A stretch of 64,000 bases of DNA from positions 248,001 to 312,000 of the forward strand of contig NZ_JAIUHR010000001.1 of NCBI RefSeq assembly GCF_020165195.1, given 5' to 3'. Shown here one piece after another: positions 16,490 through 26,198 of the stretch (the first letter of the stretch is position 1; every line of letters starts with the position of its first letter). A program made the position numbers and the translations under genes. The notes beneath the pieces are model-generated. The model did no database searches and was not told the DNA's origin. It saw only the letters and a program-made list of their open reading frames with translations. Source of the stretch: Mesorhizobium sp. CA14 (GTDB lineage: Bacteria > Pseudomonadota > Alphaproteobacteria > Rhizobiales > Rhizobiaceae).

Positions 16490-17250
16490 CGGTCCATTTC
16501 ATCGGCGCCGGTCCAGGCGCGGCCGATCTCATCACGCTGCGCGGCGCCCGGCTGCTGGCCAGTTGCCCGGTTTGCCTCTATGCCGGCTCGATCGTCGCGC
16601 CCGAACTGCTCGAACATTGCGCGCCCGGCACCAAGCTGATCGACACCGCGCCCATGTCGCTCGACGAGATCGAGGCCGAATATGTCGTCGCGCATAAGGC
16701 CGGGCACGACGTCTCCCGCCTACATTCCGGCGATCTCTCGGTTTGGAGCGCGGTGGCCGAGCAGATCAGACGGCTGGAAAAGCACGGCATCCCCTACACA
16801 TTGACACCTGGCGTCCCCTCCTTCGCGGCGGCGGCGGCCGCGCTCCGCCGCGAGCTCACCATTCCCGAACTCGCGCAAAGCCTGGTGCTGACCCGCGTCT
16901 CCGGCCGCGCCTCGAAAATGCCGCCGGGCGAGACGCTGGCCGGCTTCGGCCGCACCGGCGCCACTCTTGCCATTCATCTCGCCATCCATGCCATCGACCG
17001 CATCGTCGCGGATCTGACCCCGCTCTACGGCGCCGAATGTCCGGTCGCGGTCGTCTTCCGCGCCTCCTGGCCGGACGAGCGCATCCTGACCGGCACGCTG
17101 GGCACCATCGAAGCACAGTTGGCGGAAAACCCGATGGAACGCACAGCGATCATCTTCGTCGGCAGCGCGCTCGCAGCGCAGGATTTCGGCGAAAGTTCAT
17201 TGTACGACGCCCACTACCAGCGGCGTTTTCGCGGACGGGACGGATTGTGA
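16486..17250 (+). CDS. cobM: Precorrin-4 C11-methyltransferase
   Basis: CobM methylates precorrin-4 at C11 to yield precorrin-5. The 254-residue protein shows [20 protein letters not shown] at the N terminus, [16 protein letters not shown] (residues 78-93) and [19 protein letters not shown], all typical of CobM/CbiF. It overlaps cobE at its start (ATGA) and cobA at its stop (GTGA). Lengths and motifs are normal. Confidence 0.97.
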   Translation: MTVHFIGAGPGAADLITLRGARLLASCPVCLYAGSIVAPELLEHCAPGTKLIDTAPMSLDEIEAEYVVAHKAGHDVSRLHSGDLSVWSAVAEQIRRLEKHGIPYTLTPGVPSFAAAAAALRRELTIPELAQSLVLTRVSGRASKMPPGETLAGFGRTGATLAIHLAIHAIDRIVADLTPLYGAECPVAVVFRASWPDERILTGTLGTIEAQLAENPMERTAIIFVGSALAAQDFGESSLYDAHYQRRFRGRDGL

Positions 17251-18062
17251 ACGGCAGCGCCAATACGAACGGACGGGCAAATGTGGAGCAGGCGCTGGCG
17301 CGGCTGAACTTTAAGCCGCGGGAGCTTAAGCCCGGCCATGTCTGGCTGGCCGGCGCCGGCCCTGGCGACCCCGGCTGCCTGACCCTGGAAGTGCTGGCCG
17401 CGCTCGGGCAGTGCGATGCGCTGGTCTATGACGCGCTGGTCTCGCCCGACGTCGTGGCTGTCGCTCAAGGTGCAGAGCTTTTCTACGCCGGAAAACGCGG
17501 CGGCCGGCCCTCGATGAAGCAGAACGACATCAACGCCCTCCTGGTGCGTCTGGCGCGCGAGGGCCGCCGTGTCGTGCGCCTGAAGGGCGGCGACCCGTAT
17601 ATTTTCGGCCGGGGCGGCGAAGAAGCTCTGGCGCTCGCAGGCGAAGAAATTCCGTTCCGGGTGCTCTCCGGCCTCACCTCCGGCCTCAGCGCGCTGGCTG
17701 CCACCGGCATTCCCGCCACCATGCGCGGCATCAACAAGGCGGTCATCCTCGCTACCGGCCACGCCGCCGGCACCGATGACGACATCGACTGGATGGCGAT
17801 CGCCCGCACCGGACAGCCGGTCGTCGTCTATATGGGCATGGCCAATTTGCCGGTGATCGCGGCAAAGCTGCTCGAGGGCGGCCTCGCGCCATCGACCCCG
17901 GCTGCCGTGATCGTCGCGGCGACTACCCCGCAGGAGCGCGTCGTCGTCGCCACGCTCGCCACCATCGCTGAGGAGGCCGCGACCGCCGGGCTCGCATCGC
18001 CGGCGCTGATCGTGGTCGGCGGCATCGTCGCCATGCGCGCGGCACTGACGGGCGGCGCATGA
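17247..18062 (+). CDS. cobA: Uroporphyrinogen-III C-methyltransferase (SUMT)
   Basis: CobA methylates uroporphyrinogen III at C2 and C7 to make precorrin-2, the branch point from heme to cobalamin and siroheme. The start is the GTG at 17247, which overlaps the cobM stop; 271 residues follow. Motifs include [37 protein letters not shown] and [20 protein letters not shown]. The frame is open far upstream but that part is inside cobM. The stop overlaps cobB. SUMT is often feedback-inhibited by its substrate; I see no sequence basis for judging that here. Confidence 0.97.
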   Translation: MNGSANTNGRANVEQALARLNFKPRELKPGHVWLAGAGPGDPGCLTLEVLAALGQCDALVYDALVSPDVVAVAQGAELFYAGKRGGRPSMKQNDINALLVRLAREGRRVVRLKGGDPYIFGRGGEEALALAGEEIPFRVLSGLTSGLSALAATGIPATMRGINKAVILATGHAAGTDDDIDWMAIARTGQPVVVYMGMANLPVIAAKLLEGGLAPSTPAAVIVAATTPQERVVVATLATIAEEAATAGLASPALIVVGGIVAMRAALTGGA

Positions 18063-19375
18063 CGGCGCGCGCAATCATCATCGGAGCGCCGCGCTCGGGC
18101 TCGGGCAAGACCAGCGTCACCATCGGCCTGCTGCGCGCGCTTGCGCGGCGCGGCCTGAAAGTGCGCGGCGCAAAGTCCGGACCGGACTATATCGACCCGG
18201 GCTTCCACGCCGCCGCGACCGGACTCTCGGGCGTCAATCTCGACAGCTGGGCGATGTCGCCTTCCCTGCTCAACGCGCTGGCCAGCCAGGCCGCGGACGA
18301 CGCCGAATACATCATCCTTGAAAGCGCGATGGGCCTGTTCGATGGCATCCCCGCGCCCCAAGGCCGCTCCGGCTCGGCTGCCGATCTCGCGCGGCTCTAT
18401 GGCCTTCCGGTGCTCCTGGTGCTCGACGTTTCCGGCCAGTCGACCACGGCGGCGGCGGTGGCCAGGGGTTTCGCGACCTACGATCCGAATGTCCGCATGG
18501 CCGGCGTCGTGCTCAACCGGCTCGGCAGCGAACGCCATCGCCGCCTGTCCGGCGACGCCATCGAGGCGATCGGCCTGCCCGTGGTCGGCGCCATTCTGCG
18601 CGATCCGACGCTCAACCTGCCGGAACGGCATCTCGGCCTTGTCCAGGCCGGCGAGTACGAGAACCTGATGGCGCATCTCGACCGGCTGGCCGACATGGTC
18701 GAGAAATCGCTCGACATCGAGGCGATCCTGGCGCTGGCGACCCCGCTGGAGCCGGCGGCCGGCGACTTCGGTGACGCGCTGCAACCGCCTGGACAGCGCA
18801 TCGCGCTGGCCGAAGACGCCGCCTTCACCTTCCTTTATCCGCATGTCGCCACGCATTGGCGCAAGGCCAGCGCCGAGATCGTGCCCTTCTCGCCGCTTGC
18901 CGACGAGGCGCCTTCGCGGGACTGCGATGTCTGCTGGCTGCCCGGCGGTTATCCCGAACTGCATGCCGGCAAGCTCGCGGCCGCGACGAACTTCCAGACC
19001 GGAATGGCGCGCTTTGCGGCGACGAAGCCGGTTCACGGCGAGTGCGGCGGCTTCATGGTGCTGGGCGAGGTGCTGGAAGACGCGGAGGGGGGGCGCCACA
19101 AGATGCTCGGCCTGCTTGGCCATTCGACCAGCTTTGCCAAACGCAAGATGAATCTCGGCTACCGCGAGGCGCGGCTGCGTGCCGCATGCCCGTTGGGACC
19201 GGAGGGCACGTTGATCCGCGGTCACGAGTTCCACTACGCGCAGATGCTTGCCGCCGGCAATGACGAGCCCTTGGCCGACCTTGCCGATGGCCAGGGCAAT
19301 CCGCTCGGCGCCTCCGGCTACCGGCGCGGCCATGTCAGCGGCACCTTCTTCCATGCCATTGCGAGGAGCGCATGA
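18059..19375 (+). CDS. cobB: Hydrogenobyrinic acid a,c-diamide synthase
   Basis: CobB amidates the a and c side chains of hydrogenobyrinic acid using glutamine and ATP, making the substrate for cobalt insertion by CobN. The 438-residue protein has a P-loop (GAPRSGSGKTSVTIGLL, near residues 8-24), the YIDPGFH block, and a C-terminal class I glutamine amidotransferase domain with the nucleophile cysteine in GECGGFMVLGE near residue 328. ATGA overlaps link it to cobA and to the next gene. It is expected to be cytoplasmic. Confidence 0.97.
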   Translation: MTARAIIIGAPRSGSGKTSVTIGLLRALARRGLKVRGAKSGPDYIDPGFHAAATGLSGVNLDSWAMSPSLLNALASQAADDAEYIILESAMGLFDGIPAPQGRSGSAADLARLYGLPVLLVLDVSGQSTTAAAVARGFATYDPNVRMAGVVLNRLGSERHRRLSGDAIEAIGLPVVGAILRDPTLNLPERHLGLVQAGEYENLMAHLDRLADMVEKSLDIEAILALATPLEPAAGDFGDALQPPGQRIALAEDAAFTFLYPHVATHWRKASAEIVPFSPLADEAPSRDCDVCWLPGGYPELHAGKLAAATNFQTGMARFAATKPVHGECGGFMVLGEVLEDAEGGRHKMLGLLGHSTSFAKRKMNLGYREARLRAACPLGPEGTLIRGHEFHYAQMLAAGNDEPLADLADGQGNPLGASGYRRGHVSGTFFHAIARSA

Positions 19376-20139
19376 GCGGCCCTTCCGCACCCCGGCAAGT
19401 GCTTGACGATATCGGCCTCAGCCTCGTCTTTTTCACCCGGCTGAGATTGCCTTCGAGCGATTTCGGCGGCCGCAGCCTGGCGGATGCGATCTGGGCGGCG
19501 CCCTTCGCCGGTCTTGCGGTGGCGATCATCGGCGCGCTGGTCTATGCCATCGCCGCCGTCTTCGGCCTCGCCACAGCGCCGGCCGCGGCGCTCACGCTCG
19601 CCGCGACGATGCTCGCTACCGGCTGCCTGCACGAGGACGGGCTTTCCGATATCGCCGATGGCTTTTGGGGCGGCAGGACGCGCGACAGGAAACTGGAGAT
19701 TATGCGCGACAGCCGCATCGGCGCCTATGGTGCGGCAGCGCTTGGGCTGTCGCTGCTCATCCGCTGGAGCGCTCTTTCCGAACTCGCCGGTCCAGGCCAC
19801 GTGTTCCTGGCCCTGCTTGCCGCGCATGCAGGCTCGCGCGGCCTGTTCGGCGCCTTCATGCATCTTCTGCCGCCGGCCCGCAGCGATGGCCTGTCGGCGG
19901 GCGCAGGCACCGTCACCACCGAGACGGCCGTCATAGGTGCTGCGCTTGGTGCCGTGGCGCTGCTGGCGCTCGGCCTCGGCGGCGCGGTCGCGGCGCTGAT
20001 CCTGCTCGGCCTGGTCTTCACGGCGTTCCGCGCACTTTGCCTCAGCCAGATCGGCGGCCAGACCGGCGATACGATCGGCGCGCTGCAGCAGCTTGGCGAG
20101 ATCGCGGTGCTGCTCGTCGCATCCGTTTGCCTTTCCTGA
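19372..20139 (+). CDS. cobV: Adenosylcobinamide-GDP ribazoletransferase (cobalamin synthase; CobS in E. coli nomenclature)
   Basis: This membrane enzyme joins adenosylcobinamide-GDP to alpha-ribazole to close the nucleotide loop. The 255-residue protein has several predicted membrane helices (for example about residues 40-85 and 180-220) and the family's acidic motif HEDGLSDIADGFWGG at about residues 86-100. It is named cobV in the Pseudomonas denitrificans scheme and cobS in enterobacteria; I use cobV to avoid confusion with the chelatase subunit. The start overlaps the cobB stop. Confidence 0.95.
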   Translation: MSGPSAPRQVLDDIGLSLVFFTRLRLPSSDFGGRSLADAIWAAPFAGLAVAIIGALVYAIAAVFGLATAPAAALTLAATMLATGCLHEDGLSDIADGFWGGRTRDRKLEIMRDSRIGAYGAAALGLSLLIRWSALSELAGPGHVFLALLAAHAGSRGLFGAFMHLLPPARSDGLSAGAGTVTTETAVIGAALGAVALLALGLGGAVAALILLGLVFTAFRALCLSQIGGQTGDTIGALQQLGEIAVLLVASVCLS

Positions 20140-20163
20140 TTCTCTTTCGGAGACCTTGCCCCC

Positions 20164-21174
20164 ATGAGCTTCAAATCCCTCGAAGACCTTCGCGCCGCCT
20201 GCCTCGATCTTCCGGCCGGCAGCGACGCCGCCGCCAGCGCCGTCGCCCGCCGCCAGGACACGCTGACCAAGCCGCAAGGCAGCCTCGGCCGGTTGGAAAC
20301 GATCGCCGCCTGGCTCGGCCGCTGGCAGGGCCGCGACATGCCGAAGCTCGACCATGTGAAGGTCTTGGTCTTTGCCGGCAATCACGGCGTCACCGCCCAG
20401 GGCGTCTCGGCCTATCCCTCCGAGGTCACCGTACAGATGGTGGCGAACTTCGCCGGCGGCGGCGCGGCCATCAACCAGCTGGCCCGCATCGCCGGGGCAA
20501 AGCTGGATGTCATCCCGCTCGACCTCGACCATCCGACCGGCGATTTCACGATAGTGCCGGCGATGGACGAGCAAGCGTTCCTCGCCGCTGTCTCGGTTGG
20601 CTACGACGCCGTGACCAAGGATCTCGACCTCGTCTGCTTCGGCGAGATGGGCATCGGCAACACCACACCGGCCGCGGCCATCTCCACCGCCCTCTTTGGC
20701 GGCGGCGCGGAGAAATGGACCGGGCGCGGCACCGGCGTCGACGATGCAGGCATGAAGCGCAAGGTCTTGGCCATCGAGGCGGGCCTCAAGCGCCACACCG
20801 ATTCGCTGTCGGACCCATTGAGGATCGCCGCTGCCCTTGGCGGGCGCGAGCTCGCGGCCATCTTCGGCGCCACGCTTGCCGCGCGCAAGAACAACGTGCC
20901 GGTGCTGCTCGACGGCTTCGTCTGCACCGCTGCCGCAGCACCTCTGGCGAGATTGCATCCGGCCGGCCTCGCTCACACCATCGCCGCCCATGTCTCGGCC
21001 GAAGCCGGCCACCGCCGCCTGCTCGAGGCGCTCGGCCTGCCGCCGCTGCTCGATCTCGGCATGCGGCTTGGCGAAGGCTCCGGCGCCTGCCTTGCCGTCA
21101 ACATCGTTCGTTCGGCGCTGGAATGTCATGCCAGGATGGCGAGCTTCGCCGAGGCTGGTGTTTCGGAAAAATAA
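20164..21174 (+). CDS. cobU: Nicotinate-nucleotide-dimethylbenzimidazole phosphoribosyltransferase (CobT in E. coli nomenclature)
   Basis: This enzyme makes alpha-ribazole phosphate from nicotinate mononucleotide and dimethylbenzimidazole. The 336-residue protein shows KPQGSLGRLE near the N terminus, FAGNHGVTAQGVSAYPSEVT, and FGEMGIGNTTPAAAI. The catalytic glutamate near the C terminus lies in LGEGSGACLAVNIVRSA. It follows cobV by 24 bp, the longest gap between plus-strand neighbours within cobN-cobU apart from the antisense cobK interval, and is the last gene of the cob run. Confidence 0.96.
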   Translation: MSFKSLEDLRAACLDLPAGSDAAASAVARRQDTLTKPQGSLGRLETIAAWLGRWQGRDMPKLDHVKVLVFAGNHGVTAQGVSAYPSEVTVQMVANFAGGGAAINQLARIAGAKLDVIPLDLDHPTGDFTIVPAMDEQAFLAAVSVGYDAVTKDLDLVCFGEMGIGNTTPAAAISTALFGGGAEKWTGRGTGVDDAGMKRKVLAIEAGLKRHTDSLSDPLRIAAALGGRELAAIFGATLAARKNNVPVLLDGFVCTAAAAPLARLHPAGLAHTIAAHVSAEAGHRRLLEALGLPPLLDLGMRLGEGSGACLAVNIVRSALECHARMASFAEAGVSEK

Positions 21175-21187
21175 CGATCCGTCGAAA

Positions 21188-21255
21188 TTTCAACACTGTT
21201 GAAACATCGAAATAACGTCATCTTGATTATTCCGTGAGACGAAGATGTCTCACGG
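21188..21255 (+). promoter_or_regulatory. Palindrome and hairpin upstream of small exported protein
   Basis: A 17-bp perfect palindrome TTTCAACACTGTTGAAA lies at 21188-21204, shortly after cobU. Further on, CCGTGAGAC (21232-21240) and GTCTCACGG (21247-21255) form a 9-bp perfect hairpin whose 3' arm runs into the GGGAG ribosome site of the next gene. The first looks like a repressor operator; the second could modulate translation. Both roles are inferred from symmetry. Confidence 0.45.
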
Positions 21256-21266
21256 GAGATCGATCG

Positions 21267-21659
21267 ATGTATTTGAAACATCTAATATCCGCTGCGATTC
21301 TTGTTTCCGCGGCTTCGCCGGCCGCGTCTCAGGACCAATATGTTCGCCCGCTTCGTCCCGGCGAAGACGGGTCGGCCAGGATCCAATCCTCGATCTCCAT
21401 GACCTTTGCGGTCAAGGATGACAACGACGCTGCCGCGCAGCAGCAGGTCGCGCTTCGTTCTTTCTACAAGGTCGCGGCGGGCAGCTGCGCCTTGGTGCTC
21501 GAGACCGTCGCCGATACATGCGAGATTGTCGGCATGAGCACCAATCTCAACGCCAGGGACCGCAACATCGGCGGTTACGGCGGATCGCAGCTCACGGTGA
21601 GCGGTCAGATCACGATGAAGGTCAAGTTCAAGGCGAGCCTCGGCAAGACGGCGCCGTAA
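21267..21659 (+). CDS. Small exported protein of unknown function
   Basis: I do not recognise this protein. The start at ATG 21267 has a GGGAG site and gives 130 residues. A signal peptide is clear (MYLKHLISAAILVSAASPAASQ, likely cleavage near residue 21). The mature part is soluble, with two cysteines (near residues 73 and 87) that could form a disulfide in the periplasm, and ends KASLGKTAP. It is preceded by a palindrome and a hairpin touching its ribosome site. It is followed by tRNA-Lys on the other strand. It need not belong to the cob operon. Confidence 0.65.
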   Translation: MYLKHLISAAILVSAASPAASQDQYVRPLRPGEDGSARIQSSISMTFAVKDDNDAAAQQQVALRSFYKVAAGSCALVLETVADTCEIVGMSTNLNARDRNIGGYGGSQLTVSGQITMKVKFKASLGKTAP

Positions 21660-21698
21660 GCGCCGCTGCAGCCGACTTCATGTTTTCATGAGAAGATT

Positions 21699-21774
<76 letters not shown>

Positions 21775-21879
21775 ACACCGCCGGGAAAACCAGCGTCGGC
21801 GGCGCATATAGCCGCCGCTTTCGGTCATGTCCAGCCCTGCCGGATCATTTCCCGACAAATCGCTGAATTGCCGCACCCG

Positions 21880-22782
21880 TCAGATAAAAAGCTTGCCCTC
21901 CGCCACCTTGATCGCATGGCCGCCAATGCGCGCGGAGGCCAGTTTTCCAGCTTCGACATTGAGCTCGAGTCGGATGCGCGAGGGCCGGCCCATTTCCAGC
22001 CCCTGCTCGATCCAGAGTTGCGAGATGCCGTCGGTCGGGGCGTCGAAATGCATGATGGCGCCGGCAAAGGCGGCTGCGGCCGAACCGGTCGCGGGATCTT
22101 CATAGGACGGGGTGCCGGGCACGATCATGCGCACGTGGAATGCGCTGTCGTGATGCACCGTCTCGCGGCAATAGACATAGGGGCTGGCGAAGGCCCATTC
22201 GCTCTTGCGGGGTGCCAATTCCGACCATACTTGGTTGTCGAGCCTGATCTTGGCCGCCTCCTCCAGCCCGGCAACCGGAATCGTCACATAGGGCACGCCG
22301 GCCGACCAGAAGGCGACGCGGTGATTCTCGAAGCCGATCTCGTGCGGGGCAAGGCCGAGCGCCGCGCCGATCGCTTCCGGGTCGGCCTTGAGCTCCAGCG
22401 GTTCAGGCAGTTTCGCTAGGTCGAACTCGGCGAAGGTCGAGCCGTCATGCTTGCTCACCGCGCAACGCACCGGTCCGATATTCTCCTCCAGCACGAAAAT
22501 GCCGGCGGCCTCCCCGGCGAGTTCGGCCAGCGCGATCGCCGAGCCGACCGTCGGATGCCCCGCGAAAGGCATTTCATAGTCGGGCGTGAAGATGCGGATG
22601 CGGTTGCGGTGCTTTGGATTGTCGGCAGGCAACACGAACACCGTCTCGGACAGATTGAATTCGCGCGCCACCGCCTGCATGCCGGCAGTGTCGAGCCCAT
22701 CGCTGTCCAGCACCACCGCAAGCGGATTTCCGGCCAGTCTTTCGGTGGTAAACACATCGTAAAGCAAGTAATTGCGCGCCAT
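21880..22782 (-). CDS. PhzF-family isomerase/epimerase-like protein
   Basis: The 300-residue protein belongs to the PhzF family, whose fold resembles diaminopimelate epimerase; characterised members isomerise small acids but most are of unknown substrate. The start MARNYLLYDVFTTERLAGNPLAVV is at ATG 22782; the frame is open to 22830 without a better site. Family motifs GNPLAVV, the catalytic-glutamate block EFNLSETVFV, MPFAGHPTVGSA and the C-terminal EDPATGSAAAAFAG are all present. It stands alone between tRNA-Lys and a divergent exporter operon. Confidence 0.9.
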   Translation of the reverse strand: MARNYLLYDVFTTERLAGNPLAVVLDSDGLDTAGMQAVAREFNLSETVFVLPADNPKHRNRIRIFTPDYEMPFAGHPTVGSAIALAELAGEAAGIFVLEENIGPVRCAVSKHDGSTFAEFDLAKLPEPLELKADPEAIGAALGLAPHEIGFENHRVAFWSAGVPYVTIPVAGLEEAAKIRLDNQVWSELAPRKSEWAFASPYVYCRETVHHDSAFHVRMIVPGTPSYEDPATGSAAAAFAGAIMHFDAPTDGISQLWIEQGLEMGRPSRIRLELNVEAGKLASARIGGHAIKVAEGKLFI

Positions 22783-22914
22783 GGAGAAAACCTTTCGCCT
22801 CGCCCCGAATTTCTGCCTCAATCCAAACATGAGGGAAATTTAATTTGAAATTCGAACCTTAAGGCCTGATTTGTGGACGGATAGGGACATCCATTTTCAG
22901 CATAGGGGTCCGGC

Positions 22915-24201
22915 GTGGACCAGCTTGTCAATCCGCCAAACGCGGAATCCGGTACTTCCATAGAGGCAGCGCTCGGGCTCGACCGCAAGGGCGTAAGCCG
23001 CAAGCGTCGTCGCTTCTGGCTCTACGCGCTGCTGACGATAGCGGTCATCGCCGCCGGCATTGCGTTCTATCGATCGTATGCCGCAGCACCTCCCAGAATC
23101 GAATACACCACGGTGCCCGCGGCGATCGCCGACCTCACCGTCGCGGTATCGGCCACCGGCACGCTGCAGCCGCTGACCCAGGTCGATATCTCCAGCGAGC
23201 TTTCCGGCATCGTCCGCTCGGTCGAGGTCAATGAAAACCAGCAGGTCAAGAAGGGCGACGTGCTGGCGAGGCTCGATACCGCCAAGCTGGAGGTCCAGAT
23301 CGAGCGGGCCACCGCCTCCGCCAAGGCGGCGGCAGCAAGCGTCGAGAACGCCAAGGTCACCCTGCAGGAGAACGAGAACGCGGTTGTGCGCGCAAGCGCG
23401 CTGACTAGGCGCGGCATGGCGACGGACCAGTCGCTCGAAGCGGCGACGGCGACGCGCGACCGCTCGAAGGCGGCGCTCGACAGCGCCGAAGCCAATCTCG
23501 CCATCGCCCAGGCCGATCTCAAGGCGCAGCAGACCGATCTCGCCAAGAGCACCATCTATGCGCCGATCGACGGCATCGTGCTGACGCGCTCGGTCGATCC
23601 TGGCCAAACGGTCGCGTCCTCGCTGCAGGCGCCGGTGCTCTTCGTCATCGCCGCCGACCTGAGGAACATGGAATTGCAGGCCGCCGTCGACGAGGCCGAC
23701 ATCGGTGCGGTGAAGCCCGGCCAGCACGCCCGCTTCACCGTCGATGCTTTCCCGGACCGCCCCTTCGACGCCGAGATCCGCGACATCTCCTACGCCTCGG
23801 TCACCACCGACGGCGTCGTCACCTACAAAGCGCGGCTCGAGGTCGACAATGGCGAGCTGCTCTTGCGGCCCGGCATGACGGCGACGGTCTCGGTCGTCAC
23901 CCGGCAGGCCAAGGGCGTGCTTACAGTCCCGTCGACCGCCTTCCGCTACCGCCCGATGCTACAGACCGCCCGCGGCTGGAGCCTGCGCGACCTCTTCACC
24001 GGCCGAATGGGCCGCCCCAACCGGCAAGCCGAGGCAACGAAGGCGCCGACCGACGGCTCGCGCACGCTCTATGTGCTGGAGAACGGCCGGCCGCATCCGG
24101 TCAACGTCAGGATCGGCTCGACCGACGGCGAGTTGACCGAGATCACATCCGGCCTCGATGAGGGCGCTGAGGTCATCACCGGCGCGCAGCAGCGGAGCTG
24201 A
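22915..24201 (+). CDS. MacA-like periplasmic adaptor (HlyD family)
   Basis: This is the membrane-fusion subunit of a tripartite exporter. The 428-residue protein begins at a GTG (22915) and has an inner-membrane anchor at about residues 38-58 (LYALLTIAVIAAGIAFY). A biotinyl-lipoyl-like half (VDISSELSGIVRSVEVNENQ), a long alpha-helical hairpin rich in A, E and K (residues about 115-200) and beta-barrel segments follow. It is followed 4 bp downstream by an ABC ATPase and permease of the MacB type, so the three form one operon. Substrate (macrolide, peptide, lipid) cannot be told from sequence. Confidence 0.88.
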   Translation: MDQLVNPPNAESGTSIEAALGLDRKGVSRKRRRFWLYALLTIAVIAAGIAFYRSYAAAPPRIEYTTVPAAIADLTVAVSATGTLQPLTQVDISSELSGIVRSVEVNENQQVKKGDVLARLDTAKLEVQIERATASAKAAAASVENAKVTLQENENAVVRASALTRRGMATDQSLEAATATRDRSKAALDSAEANLAIAQADLKAQQTDLAKSTIYAPIDGIVLTRSVDPGQTVASSLQAPVLFVIAADLRNMELQAAVDEADIGAVKPGQHARFTVDAFPDRPFDAEIRDISYASVTTDGVVTYKARLEVDNGELLLRPGMTATVSVVTRQAKGVLTVPSTAFRYRPMLQTARGWSLRDLFTGRMGRPNRQAEATKAPTDGSRTLYVLENGRPHPVNVRIGSTDGELTEITSGLDEGAEVITGAQQRS

Positions 24202-24205
24202 CGAC

Positions 24206-24913
24206 GTGTCGGCTCCCCTGCTCATCACCTTCGACAAGGTCTGGAAAAGCTATGGCGAGGGCGAGGCCCGCGTGCATGCGCTGGCCGGCGTCGATCTCGC
24301 CATCCGGCGCGGCGAATTCGTCGCCATTATGGGTCCCTCGGGCTCGGGCAAATCGACGGCGATGAACATCATCGGCTGCCTCGACACGCCGACGGCCGGA
24401 ACCTACTCTTTCATGGGCATCGACGCGGGCCGCCTCGACCGCAACCGCCGCGCGCTTTTGCGCAACCTCTATGTCGGCTTCGTCTTCCAAGGCTACAATC
24501 TCCTGCCGCGCACCACCGCGGCCGAAAATGTCGAGTTGCCGCTGATCTATCGCGGCGTCGCCGCGCGCGAGCGCCGCGATCTCGCCATGCAGGCGCTGGC
24601 CGAGGTCGGGCTTGTCGGGCGCGAGCACCACACGCCGGCCGAGCTTTCGGGCGGCCAGCAGCAGCGCGTCGCGATCGCCCGCGCCATCGTCACCAGGCCG
24701 ACGCTGCTCGTCGCCGACGAACCGACCGGCAACCTCGACACCGCGCGTACGCATGAAATCATGGAGTTGATGACCAGGCTCAACGCCGAGCTCGGGCTCT
24801 CCATCGTCATGGTCACGCATGAAGCCGATGTCGCGGGCTATGCCGGCCGCACCATCCGCTTCCTCGACGGCCATGTCGCCTCCGACACTTTGAAAGCGGA
24901 GGAAGCGGCATGA
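24206..24913 (+). CDS. MacB-type ABC transporter ATP-binding subunit
   Basis: The 235-residue protein (GTG start at 24206) is a LolD/MacB-like ATPase. It has Walker [10 protein letters not shown] near residue 43, the signature [14 protein letters not shown] and Walker [13 protein letters not shown]. In enterobacterial MacB the ATPase and permease are fused; here they are separate, with the next gene overlapping by ATGA. It energises export through the downstream permease and the upstream adaptor. Confidence 0.92.
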   Translation: MSAPLLITFDKVWKSYGEGEARVHALAGVDLAIRRGEFVAIMGPSGSGKSTAMNIIGCLDTPTAGTYSFMGIDAGRLDRNRRALLRNLYVGFVFQGYNLLPRTTAAENVELPLIYRGVAARERRDLAMQALAEVGLVGREHHTPAELSGGQQQRVAIARAIVTRPTLLVADEPTGNLDTARTHEIMELMTRLNAELGLSIVMVTHEADVAGYAGRTIRFLDGHVASDTLKAEEAA

Positions 24914-26127
24914 TCTGGGAGACCGTCCGCCTCTCGCTGCGCTCGATCCGCCGCAACGTATTGCGCTCCTTCCTGACATTGCTTGGCATTGTCATCGGCG
25001 TCGCCGCCGTCATCGCCATGCTCACCATCGGCTCCGGCACGACAGAGAAGGTCAAGGCCGATATCTCCAAGCTCGGCAGCAACCTGCTCGTCGTCCGCGC
25101 CGGCCGGCCGGCGGGACCCGGCGGACCGGGAGGGCTCGACCAGGCGGTGCGGCCGCTGGCCGAAAAGGATGTCGCCGCGCTCGTTGCGCATCTGAGCGGC
25201 GCCCGCGCGATTTCGCCTGCCTCGCAAAAACAGGTCCGGGTCATCTTCGGCACCGAAAGCCTGACCTCTGGCGTCACCGGCACCGACAGCGCCTATCTCG
25301 ACGCCCGCGACTGGAAGCTGGTGTCAGGTCGCCCGTTCAGCGATTCCGAAACGCGCGCCGGCGCGGGTGTGTGCCTGATCGGCGAAACCGTGCGCCAGCA
25401 ATTCTTCGGCGCCGGCGATCCGGAGGGCGAGATCATCCGCGTCAGCCGCACCTCCTGCAAGATCATCGGCCTGCTCGAGCCCAAGGGCTATACCGGCTTC
25501 GGCCAGGACCAGGACAATGTCGTGCTGATGCCGCTGCACGCCTATCAGCGTCGCATCGCCGGCAACCGCGACATCGACAACATCTATATCGCCGCCGACG
25601 ACCGCACCCCGACCTCCGAGTTGCAGCCGCGCGTCGAGGACATTTTGCGCGACACGCGCCGCATCACGCCCGACCGCGATCCCGATTTCGCCATCCGCGA
25701 CATGACCCAGATCGCCGATGCGATGACCAGCGCCACCACCACAATGACCGGCATGCTGGGCGCGGTCGCCGGCGTCAGCCTGCTGGTCGGCGGCATCGGC
25801 ATCATGAACATCATGCTGGTCTCGGTCACCGAGCGCACGCGCGAGATCGGCATCAGGTTGGCCATCGGCGCACACGAAAAACACATCCTCATCCAGTTCC
25901 TGGTCGAGGCGACGGTGCTGTCGCTCTTCGGCGGCATCATCGGCATCCTGATCGGCCTGTCGCTGGCCGGCCTCGCCTCGATGGCGCTAACGATACCCTT
26001 CGCGCCAAGCCCCGCCGTCATCCTGCTCGCCGTCGGCTTCTCGGCGCTGATCGGCATGGTGTTCGGCTTCTTCCCGGCGCTGCGCGGCGCAAGGCTCGAC
26101 CCGATCGACGCGCTGCGGCACGAATAA
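24910..26127 (+). CDS. MacB/FtsX-type ABC transporter permease
   Basis: The 405-residue protein has the MacB_PCD plus FtsX architecture: a first membrane helix at about residues 19-42 (FLTLLGIVIGVAAVIAML), a large periplasmic domain to about residue 275, then three helices at about 285-310, 330-360 and 370-395. The motif TERTREIGIRLAIGA before the second helix is characteristic. It overlaps the ATPase gene and completes the adaptor-ATPase-permease operon. An outer-membrane partner is not encoded here. Confidence 0.92.
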   Translation: MIWETVRLSLRSIRRNVLRSFLTLLGIVIGVAAVIAMLTIGSGTTEKVKADISKLGSNLLVVRAGRPAGPGGPGGLDQAVRPLAEKDVAALVAHLSGARAISPASQKQVRVIFGTESLTSGVTGTDSAYLDARDWKLVSGRPFSDSETRAGAGVCLIGETVRQQFFGAGDPEGEIIRVSRTSCKIIGLLEPKGYTGFGQDQDNVVLMPLHAYQRRIAGNRDIDNIYIAADDRTPTSELQPRVEDILRDTRRITPDRDPDFAIRDMTQIADAMTSATTTMTGMLGAVAGVSLLVGGIGIMNIMLVSVTERTREIGIRLAIGAHEKHILIQFLVEATVLSLFGGIIGILIGLSLAGLASMALTIPFAPSPAVILLAVGFSALIGMVFGFFPALRGARLDPIDALRHE

Positions 26128-26198
26128 TCAGAGGCAGCGTTCTGCGCCTGTGCGCCGATCTTGCGGTGACGCAGCGCGGAGAGAGCGGCTGGGTGCTG

